NCBI GenBank assembly: GCA_027625915.1
Contig: JANTQA010000012.1
Location: forward strand, 10,688,501-10,752,500
Length of the DNA stretch: 64,000 nucleotides
Source: Anaeramoeba flamelloides
Lineage: Eukaryota; Metamonada; Anaeramoebidae
Reading direction: 5' to 3'
Shown here: positions 22,401 through 33,032 of the stretch, in pieces
How the letters are laid out: every line of letters begins with the position of its first letter
Numbering within the stretch: position 1 is the first letter of the stretch
Made by a program: the position numbers and the translations under genes
The notes under the pieces: model-generated
The model's input: the letters and a program-made list of their open reading frames with translations, nothing else
The model's database searches: none
Told to the model about the DNA's origin: nothing

Positions 22401-24804
22401 GGAAAAATAATAAAAAATTGTAATTTTATTCATTGGAAATTGATTGTATATTGAAATTCTAGAAAATCACCTTTAGTTTTTTCAGAATTAAATTTAAGGA
22501 CTCTAAAAGATAAGGAACTCTAAGGCTCTTATGAAAATCCTCAAATAGCCAGAAATACAGTTTTCGATTATTTCTAAATGCTTTCCACCACTTATCTCAA
22601 TAATTATAATAATCTTCAGAATAGAGTTCATGATTATATATGCTATCTGTTAATAACTGTCTTTATTGTTTTGATTTGAAAACAATCAAATAGTTATGTT
22701 ACAAGTTTGGTCTGGAAGAACGAGAAATATGATATTGTTCGAAGTGATATAAGATGATATTGAGGAGTTCGAAGAACGACGATTAATATAATCTTAGCAC
22801 CAGAACAATATCATATTTTGAGTCTCGAAGGAGATCCAAAACGAGGAAATATAACCATGATTGTTTAACAAATGAAACAATATAAGATGATATTTATTTT
22901 TTAAACTAAGGATCTAACTCTACACAATAAAAAAACAAACAAACAAATTTAAACCAATTGATTATTTTTTAATGGTAATTTGAATAACTTTTTCTTCAAA
23001 GGATCTTATTCTCTCCAAATGGTTAACGAAAATATTGAAGTTAAATATAATATTTTCATACATTGGGGATGAAACTTGGTTTGAAATCTCACAGAGACAA
23101 ACTAGATCGTCCAATTTTCAATGAGTCTCTATCTCCCTTTTTATTTCATGCTTGTTTAGAAAAATCTCGAAAATGATCAAACATAAAATCCTGCATCTAT
23201 TCTATATTCTTAACAGCAACTGATTTTCAGCTATTCCTCTAAAAATTCCTTAACTTGACATTGTAAAATAAAATGTTTTTTTTTTTTCTTTTTTTAAATT
23301 TGTAATTATGTATTTTTTCTCACTTTCAAAATCTTTTATTAAGGGTCTCTTCTCTCTTTTTTTTCTTTCAAAAAAAGAGACCAAATAAAATTTTTTATTT
23401 TTTTTAAAAATGATATTGATTTCAATCGAACAAAAACCAAAAGCGCTGTTTGATTTTAGACATTGTTTTTAATCAAAGAAAGGGAATTAATTCAATTTCC
23501 AACCTTTACGCAGAAAATTGATGGGCTTTTTTCTGTCATCTATTGATCGAATAATTGGGTTACTTGAACCAAATTAATTTTCCAATGTCATAAATCCTTG
23601 AGCGCGGCGATCTTTTGGGATTTATGAGATTAACAACGTCGTAAAAAAAACTGGTTAAAAACTTTTAAAATAACTTTAAATAACATTTTTAAAGTGGAAT
23701 TTATTCGTAAAATGCTTCCTATTTAACTCCAAATTCAATTCGAAAATTAGAAGATCAGAAAATATTCAAACTTTACCTAATTACTAAAGTATTTCCCAAA
23801 ATCTTTCCACAGTGATTACAATACTATCCTAAACTTTTTTGTGTTACAATCTCTTTCTTATCAGTAGTTATGGGAATTATATAGTTAAATTTTTACAAAT
23901 AAAAAGTTTGAGTTTAAAAAAAAATACATCGCAAATATATTCTATTAGAAAATATTCAATAAAAAATAATTGAGAATTTTTGAAATCAAATTTAATTTTG
24001 ATCAGTAATTAATAAATTATACAAATTTTAATCTTTACATTTTTTTTTTTTTACTTTATTTCTTATTATATTAATAAAGCCACTTTTTGTACTCGACACC
24101 CAAGGAATAACAAATCAAAAAGTCAATGACGTAATTTGGAATTCAAAAGATCCAACAAAAATACTTACACTGCATAATGGAGGTGCTATAACTTTATGGA
24201 AAATTGAAAAAAAATCAAAAAAACAAAGACCTATAAAATTGTGGAGAGTTAATTTTAATATCCCATTTCTGTATTTTACAATCAACCCTTTTGACTATGA
24301 AGACCTTTTTTTAGTTGATAAAGATGGGAAGGTATTTAATTTAAATGGGGATATTTTTTCGAAAGAAGAGATTAATCAACCTAAAAAATTATTTACAATC
24401 TTTTCAAACAAACCATCAAAATCAAAACTTAACACAAAAAAAAATAATAAAAAACAAAGAAATTCACCATTTGGTATCTTGAAACAAGCATTTAATTCAA
24501 AAAAAAAAAATACAATGTCTGAATCTATTAGTCAAGCACCAATACAACAAATATGTTTCCATCCAAAAATTAAACATTTATATTTTATTCTTTTAGAAAG
24601 ATCACTTTTAGTTTTTGATAGGAAAATAAATAATCATATTAGTAGTTATATTTTACCAAAATCTAGAACAAATTTAATTTCTTTAAAAATTAGTGAAATT
24701 GATCCTTCAATATTTTTTACTTTACATGAAGATGGTTCAATTTCAGTTTATCAAATTTTTTTAATAATTAAAAACATTAACAACAACAGCAGCAATAATA
24801 ATAA

Positions 24805-24863
<59 letters not shown>

Positions 24864-27481
24864 TTCAAAAAATTGGTCTTGTTAATAAATCAAATAAATT
24901 TGGTGATGATAATATTCTAAAAAAATGGCAAATTAAATTTTGTGATTACACTTCTTCAATTAGATTAACTAAATTTTCTGGAAATTCAAGATTATTTGGG
25001 TTGGGACTAGAAATTATTAATTCGAAGAACAAAATTTCACTAGTTTCTGTATTAAATGATGGGACTATTAGTAAATACAAATATTTTTTGGACCAAAATG
25101 ATAAGGAGGGGGAGAAGGATAAGCATAAATTCAAGAGTGGATATAATTATGATGAAAAATGCGGATACAGTATTAATAAAATACTTTATGGTGTTGAAAC
25201 AACAAAGTTGAAAATAACTGCCACACAGGATTTAATTAGCCCTTTTAGCACTTGTCATAGTTATAATATTAATTGTAAGCGTGTAGCGATTGGTAATAAA
25301 TATGGAAAACTAATTATTTGTAATTTAAGAAATGGCGAAATTACAAAAACATTTTTAGTGTTATCCGGTAAACCAATCTCAGGTATTGAGTGGGTAAACA
25401 AAAACACATTGATTATCTTTTCTTCAATAAAAATAACAACAAGTTTAAATTATCAAAATACTTTATGTCTATTGGATTTAAATTCAGGTATGGAAATAAC
25501 CTATTTCCAAAAGAATGAAAGTTATTCACAAATGGTTGATTTAAAAATCTCTAAGAATAAAAAATATTTAGCGATTATTTTTGAAAATTCCCCATTGGAA
25601 ATATGGCATTTACATAGAAAGGTTTTAATTAGGAGATTAGAAAAAGATAAAATCTGCTTTCAGTTTCATTTCTACTCTTTTCTTAATAAATCGAAAAAGA
25701 ATCAGGAAGGGTTTATTTTGGTAGAAAAAAATCAAAAACAAAAATTTGATATTTATCAAATAATTGAAAATGATAATAGAATTGTAATCAATGCTATTGA
25801 TTCTTTAGAAATATTTCAAATCTCTGGGAAAATTACAACATTAAATTTAAAGTTTAACACCATTTTATATTTATTTACTTCAAATAATTATCTTATTAGA
25901 TTTGATCTTTATAAAAATAATTTTGTTCAAACACATTCTGAAATTAAAAATATAGTATATATTGAACCAAATCCAGACATTAAAAAGAAAATTGCGCTGG
26001 TTAAAGATAAAAACAATGCCTTTTATGTTATTAATTATCAAGATGGGACATTAATTAGTACAAATAAAACAAAATCAATTAAGGCCCATTCTGTTAATTG
26101 GTTGAATAGAATTAATCCAATTATTATTACTAAGGAAAACAGTGTCCATATTTTTGATGAACATTTAAAAACATCAAATTCGAAAATAAATATAAATTTA
26201 ATAAAAAAATTAGATCCACAGAAAATTCTTTATTTGCTCGGTATTAAATCTGCTTTAAATATTAAAATAATTTTACAATTTGGCTTTAATTCAAAAGAAA
26301 TTCAATTTGATTGCAAAAATATAAAATTTAAAAAGGAAATTAATCAGATCGACAACAAATTCCAGAATAAAATTTTAAATGAAGACGATGTTATTAAACG
26401 TTGTTTGTTAATAGCCAAAATTTTTAATAATGATGATGAAATTATTTTTTGGGAAAATGTTTTACAATATTTCAATAATGTTAATATTAATAAAATCGTT
26501 AATAAAGATTATTTAGAAATAATAAAGAACGGAAATAATACTAATGAATCTGAATGCAATGATGACAATAATAACAATAAAAAGAAGCCTTTGATAAAGA
26601 AGGATGAAAGTGGATCGAATGAGAAGGAACTGGCCGGAGAAGATGCAGATTTTGGTGATGATAATAATATTTCAGAATTAAAAAATAATTTAGGGATATT
26701 TAGTGAAAAAAAAAATTATAAAAAATCTAATATAAACCGAGAAATTACAAGATCAAAAATCATCACATCAAAATATACCAAAAAAACGAATGACCAAATC
26801 CAAAGATTGTTAATACTTGATGGTAAAGAGCAGGCAATCCAAAACCTATTGCTTGAATGTGATGATCAAAATCAATATATCGAAAACCAATTCAAAGCAA
26901 TTTGTGTTGCCATGTCAATCTCAAAAGAGAAATATCTGCAAACCTTAAATATAGTGGTAATGAATTTCTTAAACAAAAATTTAATAGACAATGTTATCGA
27001 ATTACTTTCCTTCGTCAATGATTATTTCCAAGCTTGCTTAATCTTACAAAGTGTCAAACGTTGGGAAGAAAGCTATATCATTGCCAAAAGAAATTTATCA
27101 GATAACAAACAAAAAATTATTTTCTTGAATTATGGTTGGCATTTGATCGAAGAGCATAATTGGTTTAAGGCAATTGAAATTTTTTTGCAAGTTAACTCCT
27201 TTATTGAAGTCCTTTATACCTTGCATCAGGCAAAGTTGCCCATTTTAGCGATCTTGTTTTGGAAATCTTTACAACAAAAAATTTCCTGTATTGATGAGTT
27301 AAAGAAATTTAAAATGAAAATTAAAAATCCCAAAATGATTAACCAAAAATCCTTTGTCCAAGTTGGTGATTTAATAAATCAGTGTTTATCAGCTTTTAAA
27401 CAGATTTTAGTAAACAATGGTTTGGAGCAAAGCAGTGAATCAATCAATTTGAAAACACAACAAAATGATGTTGAAAAATAA
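19482..27481 (+). CDS. WDR11: WDR11 orthologue (double beta-propeller trafficking protein)
   Basis: There are three exons: 19482-19660, 19790-19895 and 24080-27481. Splicing gives 95 + 1133 = 1228 aa, against about 1224 for human WDR11, which forms a trans-Golgi tethering complex with FAM91A1. Junction 1 is phase 2 (DVVLLRW-SPITVS) and junction 2 is phase 0 (APKLGK-PLFVLD). Both restore WD-repeat sequence colinear with the family. Diagnostic matches include NLIAIGCQKSIVIA near the start, ISGIEW, and YLAIIFENSPLEIW in the second propeller. Near residue 870 comes KRCLLIAKIF followed by FW. The C-terminal helical solenoid matches too: NDQIQRLLILDGKEQAIQNL and, further on, EVLYTLHQAKLPILAILFW. 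A lineage-specific Asn run encoded by (AAC)n sits near residue 345. Intron 1 is 129 bp; intron 2 is 4184 bp. The ATG chosen gives an N-terminus of normal length. Confidence 0.92.
20645..21612. mobile_element. TIR element, family E, copy 1, interrupted by a family A element
   Basis: The left part (20645-20892) and right part (21316-21612) match consecutive parts of the uninterrupted family E copy at 32493-33032. The left end has TTAAACCCCAATTCAAAATT and an ACACC block, and an internal GGTGTGT block is shared. The right end has CAAAATTATTTCCAA, then TGTGTGGAAAATTTTGAATT. The family A element at 20893-21315 sits between them. Confidence 0.7.
20893..21315 (-). mobile_element. TIR element, family A, copy 2 (MITE)
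   Basis: This is the reverse complement of the copy at 14205-14632 over its whole length, with ends AACACGGTTTTTAATTGGGA and CCGTTTTGGAAAAAAAGTTC. It lies inside a family E element, so it arrived later. Confidence 0.85.
22040..22265 (-). pseudogene. Coding-like fragment within the WDR11 intron
   Basis: The base composition is less AT-rich than in the flanks. One minus-strand frame reads AFSFYIKLPCAGVNFWGV; another continues as VWHEENVGMIAVGAFKFFNI and then a short tail IQYSGAGTKQIF before TAA. The two frames could be joined only by an intron of 33 bp, shorter than any other here; a frame change by decay is equally possible. I do not recognise the family. It is either a relic of a gene or transposon, or a small gene nested in the intron. 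Confidence 0.4.
22709..22817. repeat. Inverted repeat in the WDR11 intron
   Basis: AAATATGATATTGTTC is followed, after about 65 bases, by its exact reverse complement GAACAATATCATATTT. The loop contains further short repeats of GATATTG and GTTCGAAG. I see no reading frame. Confidence 0.7.
23588..23627. repeat. Hairpin with GC-rich loop in the WDR11 intron
   Basis: TCATAAATCC pairs with GGATTTATGA around a loop of about 19 bases containing GAGCGCGGCG. This is one of the most GC-rich short spots in the whole intergenic and intronic space. Confidence 0.7.
24806..24862 (+). repeat. (AAC)n microsatellite coding poly-Asn in WDR11
   Basis: An almost pure AAC trinucleotide run encodes about 19 Asn in a row, although Asn elsewhere in this gene is mostly AAT. 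That points to recent slippage expansion. Confidence 0.9.
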
Positions 27482-27651
27482 TTATAATTGCTATTCAATA
27501 TATTAGTCAACTTATAAAGCGTGTCAATTTTTTTTTTTCTCATTTGTGTGTGGGGAACAGATGATAGGATTCAATGGAAACTATGATACGAATTGTATTA
27601 AAAAATTTTTTGTTACACTTTTTTAAATCGGCTTTATAAATTTTTACATAC

Positions 27652-27688
<37 letters not shown>

Positions 27689-27780
27689 TAATTGTAAGGT
27701 TGATTCTTAGTGTTTTTTTTTCAATGCCTTTGAGCTTGTGTCTACTGTGAATTTATTCCTTATTTTAATATAAATAAATA

Positions 27781-27817
<37 letters not shown>

Positions 27818-28194
27818 ATACTTCACATTGATATTGCAATAATCTTAAAACAATCTAAAAATAAACATAAAAATATTGTTAAAGAATTTTGTTGTTTTTG
27901 AAAAAAAATAAATTAATTTGAAAAATTAAGTGAGATCATGAATATAAACAAAATTCCAAAAATTTGAATACAGTTAAAACAGTTTCAAGAATAACAATAC
28001 TGCAGTTTCCATCTAATTTGGAAATGATTTTGGTTTTAATAACTATTATTACATATTTTTTGTCTTTTCTGTTTTGCTTTCATTTCGGTTTTTTCCAGTT
28101 ATGTAATCTGTTTCCTTAGATCGGGAAATTTTTTTCGGTAGTTGATAGAAAGTTAGTGTTGAGTTTTTTCAATAGAAAAATCACAAAAACCATT
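27482..28194. repeat. WDR11 3' flank with two TA microsatellites
   Basis: Runs of alternating T and A occupy about 27657-27686 and 27784-27813. The rest of the stretch is AT-rich without a frame. Confidence 0.7.
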
Positions 28195-29405
28195 TCCCAG
28201 TCAAAGGGATCAGTTGTTATGAATGAATTCCATGTGTTTAAGGGGTTTGAATTGATATTAGAAGAAAAAATTTAAATTTCGAAATTTTGAAATTGAAATC
28301 AGTTTTCTTTTTTTTTTAATTGTTTTTTTGACAACCTAATTAGTTTGCAAATTTTTTTTTTTATTGAAAGATCGAGGGTCACTTGGTAAAAAAAGATTTA
28401 CTCTATGGTTACTTAAACTGTGAAAATGATTCTCAGGAAAATGATATTGTTTTCAATTGGAATAGTATTTGATCTTCAATTTAAGATCAAAATTAACATT
28501 GTTTATTTTATTTCAATATATCACTAACCATTTGGGGTTTTCTATTGTTAAAAAAATCTATGGATTTATTAGTTTTACTTCAGTTAGGCGAATATTGTAA
28601 ACTCTTTTTCAAATAAAAGGGTACAAAAAATTTCAAGAATTATTCATAATTGAATTAAATTAATTGTATTATAATTCTAAAATAATATAATCACTTTGAA
28701 ACATAAAAAACACTCAACTAAATCTTTAAAACTTATTAAAACAAAACAATAAAAATTAAAATTCAATATTTTAAAAATTGATGTGACTTTTATTTGAAAT
28801 GAGAAATCTAGTTTTGTAAATTGTAAAGAAAAAAAATTATACAATAACAACCTTTGAACAAGGCGAATGGTGAAAAAGTTCTCTAAATTTTATTTATAAT
28901 TCTTTACACATCTAACTTATGTTCTTTAAAGTCTCATATCCAATATAAAGCCACAATTCATCTGGTATTTTGTTGGGATTTTTTTTTCTTTATTTATCTT
29001 TTCTTTATTCCAAACATCAATCCAATAATAATCTTTCTTATTTCCAAGATTCTAGTTCATTTGAAATCAAACTTAAACTGTTTCCATTTATACATTGTTA
29101 AATTTTTTCCAAATTGGTTTTTTCTTATCTTGCTTTTTCATTTTCCTCATATTCAATATCCAAAAATAAAACGCAAAAAATGAAAAAATGAATAATTAAA
29201 ATGAAAATCACCAATAAGTAATTATCTTATTAACAATCAAGTTCGATGGGATTGATTATTTGAGAAGTGTGCACTTTTGTGTGAAAAAGAGTTTATATTC
29301 TCTCAGATTTTTATTATTCTACCTATTTTTTAATTTGTTCTTCAAAGGTCTATTATAAATAATAATTAATATTTGAATAAAATGGTGGGTACCTTTGACT
29401 GAAAC
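28195..29405 (+). mobile_element. TIR element, family B, copy 3 (long, diverged)
   Basis: The left end CCAGTCAAAGGGATCAGTTG and right end GGTACCTTTGACTGAAAC match the family B termini. The first ~250 bp follow the order of copy 1 (ATATTAGAAGAAAAAATTTA, GTCACTTGG). The middle is about 500 bp longer than in the other copies and does not match them, so it contains either an insertion or an older form. No transposase frame is visible. Confidence 0.65.
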
Positions 29406-29674
29406 AAAGTCAACAATTAGTTGATGGTATTTAACCTATTAGATCGATCAATAATCGTTGGTGAAATTTCATCTACTTTAACATTGTGATTTCTTGTTCA
29501 GCTTATTTCTTAATTAAGGTAACCTTGATTTTTTTTTTTTTTTTTTGGTTATTTTTTTTTATTTATTTTTTTTAAAAATTGTTACATATGAAATATTAAT
29601 ATTGGTCATTTTTTACTTTGTTTCATTTTAAGTTTGGAAAAAATACAGGCAAGTAATATTATATATATATAAAT

Positions 29675-29900
29675 AAATAAACTCCATTTCAAAATCATTA
29701 GTGCATTGAAATTCAAATTTTGAAAATAAATATTTTTATTAATTGAAGTTATCTATGATATTAAAAGATTACTATTTTAATATTGGGTTATATCCACCTG
29801 AGATATTTAATTTTCATCTAAAAATAAAATAAGAAAAAGTAAAAATATTATAAGAAAAAGCACAAAAAAAAACTGTGCCATTTATTTTGAAATTAAGTGT
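29675..29900 (+). repeat. Dispersed repeat shared with 61520-61735
   Basis: Shared blocks in the same order are TTTCAAAATCATT, then GAAGTTATCTAT or TTAAGTTATCTAT. ATCTAAAAATAAAA and CATTTATTTTGAAATT follow. The similarity runs for about 210 bp with many differences, so both copies are old. Confidence 0.6.
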
Positions 29901-30144
29901 ATATTTGCTTTTTGATGTTTACAAATTTTTGGATTCGAGCTTAGAACAAAAACTAATTTAAAAAATATCAAATTTATTGATAATTTAAGGTGTAGAAATT
30001 TCATTATTATTTTGTTTCTTCTTGTTCCAAAGAGATACACAAAAAGATAGAGTTCAAAAGTGTTTTGTATATCTTGTGAGACGTACTTCAGTATTTTGTT
30101 CAGTTGTATATCAGTATTTGATTAGAAAAATAGTATACTTTATC

Positions 30145-30347
30145 TACAGCCAGTTCCACTTTTAATGCGTAAACTTTGAACGAAATTTAAGACACAACAA
30201 AAAAAGCCAAATTAAGAAACAAAATTTGGATTTTTTTTTTTTTACAAATTATTTAACAAGAATTTGAATTTTATCCCTTAATTTGAGATTTTTTTTGTAC
30301 CTTAAATTTAGTTGAAATTTTTGACTTAAAAGTGAAACTGGCTGGAA
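30145..30347. mobile_element. Palindromic MITE, family C, copy 1
   Basis: The ends TACAGCCAGTTCCACTTTTA and AAAGTGAAACTGGCTG are inverted repeats. The two arms are full of CGAAATTTAAG and TTAATTTGAGATTTT motifs, so the 200-bp element is almost one hairpin. Copies 39127-39327 and 49340-49538 are better preserved. Confidence 0.8.
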
Positions 30348-30413
30348 TAAACATAAACCATAAAGATTTTAATTAAGGAATATCTCAAAAAAAGGCCTTA
30401 CGAAGAACAGTGG

Positions 30414-30759
30414 GTTAAAACAGTGAATAAATGTTTTCTTAGTTACCAGAGAACTCGCAGTATTATTTGTGTTCAAAATTTAGGCAATTTGCAGTTTTGA
30501 ATGATCTGGATCGTTAATTTTTGATTGTTACAGATAACCAAAAACCAACTCTTTTTTGTTTTAGCCCAATTTTTTGGGAGGATTTTATTGAAAACTAGAG
30601 AGTATTTCCTTTTAAAAAATGGTTGGTTTATGGCTTTATGAAACAACCTAAAATTAACGATCCAGATCATTCAAAACTGCAAATTGCCTAAATTTTGAGC
30701 ACAAATAATACTTCAAGTTCCCTAGAAGCAAGAAAATATTTATTCACTGTTTTAAAACA
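30414..30759. mobile_element. Inverted-repeat element, family F, single copy
   Basis: Arms of about 110 bp (30414-30525 and 30645-30759) match over TTAAAACAGTGAATAAA, GTATTATTTGTG and AAATTTAGGCAATTTGCAG, and over GAATGATCTGGATCGTTAAT. Identity is high near the inner part of the arms. The spacer is about 120 bp and carries no frame. A minus-strand open frame lying across it is an artefact of the palindrome. Confidence 0.8.
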
Positions 30760-31017
30760 TTACTCCCTTGTTATATCTATTTTTTAGATAATCCTGAAAA
30801 AATATAAAAAAAAATTCTGACCATTCTATAAGCGAATTAAAAATTCAGTTTTTCAAAACAAATGAATAAAAATAACAAAAAAAAATGAATATTTAGTATA
30901 TTAACATTTAATTCATTATTCAATATAAAAATAAAAAATATTTTAATCTTTTCATTTTTTTATCTTTTATCCAATTTCAAATTTTTTTTTAAAAGTTATT
31001 TTTGAAAAAGTTTTCAA

Positions 31018-31756
31018 ATGTCAAAGAAAAGAAGAGGAAAATCACTTGAAGAAAAAAGGGCCATTGTCCAAAAAATATTAATTGACACACAAAGGGTATT
31101 CAAGCTTCCCGATCTTGAAAAGTCTGCATCAAAAAAGGGCGTTACGAAACAGTCTGTTAAAGAAGTTGTTCAGTCTTTAGTCGACGACAACTTCATTCAG
31201 TCAGACAAAATTGGAAGTGGGAATTTCTTTTGGTGTTTCCCGAGCCAGAATTATAACCAAGTAAAAAAACTCTACCCTCTTTTACTTTCTCTTGATTTTT
31301 TTTCTTTTTTATTAATTGTTTTTTTTTTTTTTAATACTTTTCTACAAAAACCTTCTTTCTTTTTCCCATCACCTTTCAAAGAAAAAACTTGAGCACCAAA
31401 AGCTTGCTGACGAAATTAAGAAATTAGAGGATGAAAACAAGCATTTTGAAGAACAAATCAAAATTCTCCAACCTGAACGTGAATTAACAAAAGAACGAGA
31501 AACTTTGAGCAATGAGCTTGAAGAATTAGAAGCACAAAACAACAAACTTGATGAAGACATTGAATTGTACGAATCTTTAGATCTTGAAACGTGTATGTCG
31601 ATGAAGGAGTCAATTCGAATCTCGAAAGAGTCTGTGAATCGCTGGACAGATAATATTTACCAGACCATTAGCTATTGTAAAAAGAAATTTAATATTCAAG
31701 AAGATCAATTAAGAAAAGGCTTTGGGATCAGTCAAGACATTGACTACTACGACTAA
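31018..31756 (+). CDS. MND1: MND1, meiotic recombination factor
   Basis: Exon 1 is 31018-31260 (81 codons) and exon 2 is 31382-31756; the 121-bp intron begins GTAAAA and ends CAAAG at a phase 0 junction (NYNQ-KKLEHQ). The product is 205 aa, the same as human MND1. The N-terminal winged helix is plain: MSKKRRGKSLEEKR, FKLPDLEKSASKKGVTKQSV, then VVQSLVDDNFIQSDKIGSGN and FFWCFPS. A Glu/Lys-rich coiled coil follows, and the C-terminal capping part reads VNRWTDNIYQTISYCKKKF and FGISQDIDYYD. MND1 pairs with HOP2 in the nucleus and helps DMC1/RAD51 filaments capture duplex DNA in meiosis. HOP2 is not in this window. No regulatory element is recognisable upstream. Confidence 0.96.
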
Positions 31757-32492
31757 GGTTTTGGGTAGTTGAATGACAAAATAGACGCTTTCAAATTTCA
31801 TCTTTTGTGGCAATAATTTATTTTATCCTTTTTATCTATTTTTTTTTTTGAGATCTTGAGTTATTTAAATCAAATAATGAAGAGAAACATAAGTTCCGCG
31901 ATTAAGGTTTTATTTAAAGATATTTAATGGGTTATGTAAAAATAATAAAATTTGGCTGAATATTTGAATTGTTTTCGTTTTTGTCTTTTTCATTTTTTCT
32001 TATTTTTAATTTTTAAGGGGCTGAGCACTTATACTCTTGGATGTATCCAAATAACATAAAATTTAAAAACATATTAATACTCTATAGTTTCAAATTTCAG
32101 AAGATTCACTTTTTTAATAAGCAAGCTTATGAGAAACTCAATGGTTCAAAAATAAAACTTTTTAAAGAGATAATGGAATAAAACTTGCTTGATTATTTGG
32201 GAATTTTTGTATAATGAACACATTTGGATAATAGGTTTTTTTTGGGCTTTATTAAATAAAAGATCTTACATATAATGTGAATAAAATAACCAGAGAAAAT
32301 CATTTGAGACTATTTTCAATTTTTTTTAAATATTGAATAGTTTTTTGTTTTTTGGAATCTAAGCCTATAAACGTAATATATCTATCTATAATAAAGTGGT
32401 TGGTATTTTATGGAGTTTAATTTAGTTAGTTTTAATTATGGAATTTCATGAAAATCAAGTTTAAATACAATGGTCATATTTTAATAACTGTA
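31757..32492. other. Intergenic after MND1, no gene seen
   Basis: AT-rich DNA with T homopolymers near 31840 and 32230. I find no frame or matched repeat. Confidence 0.5.
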
Positions 32493-33032
32493 ATATAGAC
32501 CAGATTCCAAAAATTTAGAAACACCCAAAATCAAAAATAACAAAATAAAACTCAATTTATTATATTTTTCCAAAGGTAATAATAAAACAACAGATTTTAG
32601 TCATCTAGTATTAATTTTTTTATAAGTAACCATTTTCATCCAAATAAAAGAAAAAAATATTAAAGGAAAAAAAAAAAAACTGGTGTGTCCAAAATAATGA
32701 AATTTAAGGAAAAAAAAAATATATTGGTAAATTTTTTAAAATTTTAACAACAATTGTTGATTGATCAAATGATTAGATAGAATCCACCAATTTTTCGTGG
32801 TTTTTCTATTTAATAAACTCAGGACTAACCTTCTATCAACAGTTGAAAAAAAAATTCCAGATCAAACAAAAGATTTAGTAAATTGAAAAAAGGAATGAAA
32901 ATAAAAAAGAAAAGACAAAAAATCAAATAGTTTGCAAAAGCAAAATTATTTCCAAATTGGGGGTAAAGTGTAGTATTTTTATTCTTTCAGCCGTTTAAAA
33001 TGTGTCCAAAATTTTGGAATTTGGTTTAGTAA
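32493..33032. mobile_element. TIR element, family E, copy 2 (uninterrupted)
   Basis: The left end AGACCAGATTCCAAAAATTT and the reverse complement of the right end ACCAAATTCCAAAATTTTGG form imperfect inverted termini followed by ACAC. The interior has poly-A tracts and no frame. It matches the two halves of the interrupted copy in the WDR11 intron. Confidence 0.7.

Larger units (their letters stand above)
19896..24079 (+). other. Giant intron 2 of WDR11
   Basis: The donor is AAAG|GTAACG and the acceptor TTAATAAAG|CC; both flanking exons are phase 0 and the protein resumes exactly where the family predicts. At 4184 bp it is 15 to 50 times longer than the other introns seen here (77-271 bp). 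It holds a transposon with another inserted in it, a coding-like fragment and two inverted repeats. Confidence 0.85.
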
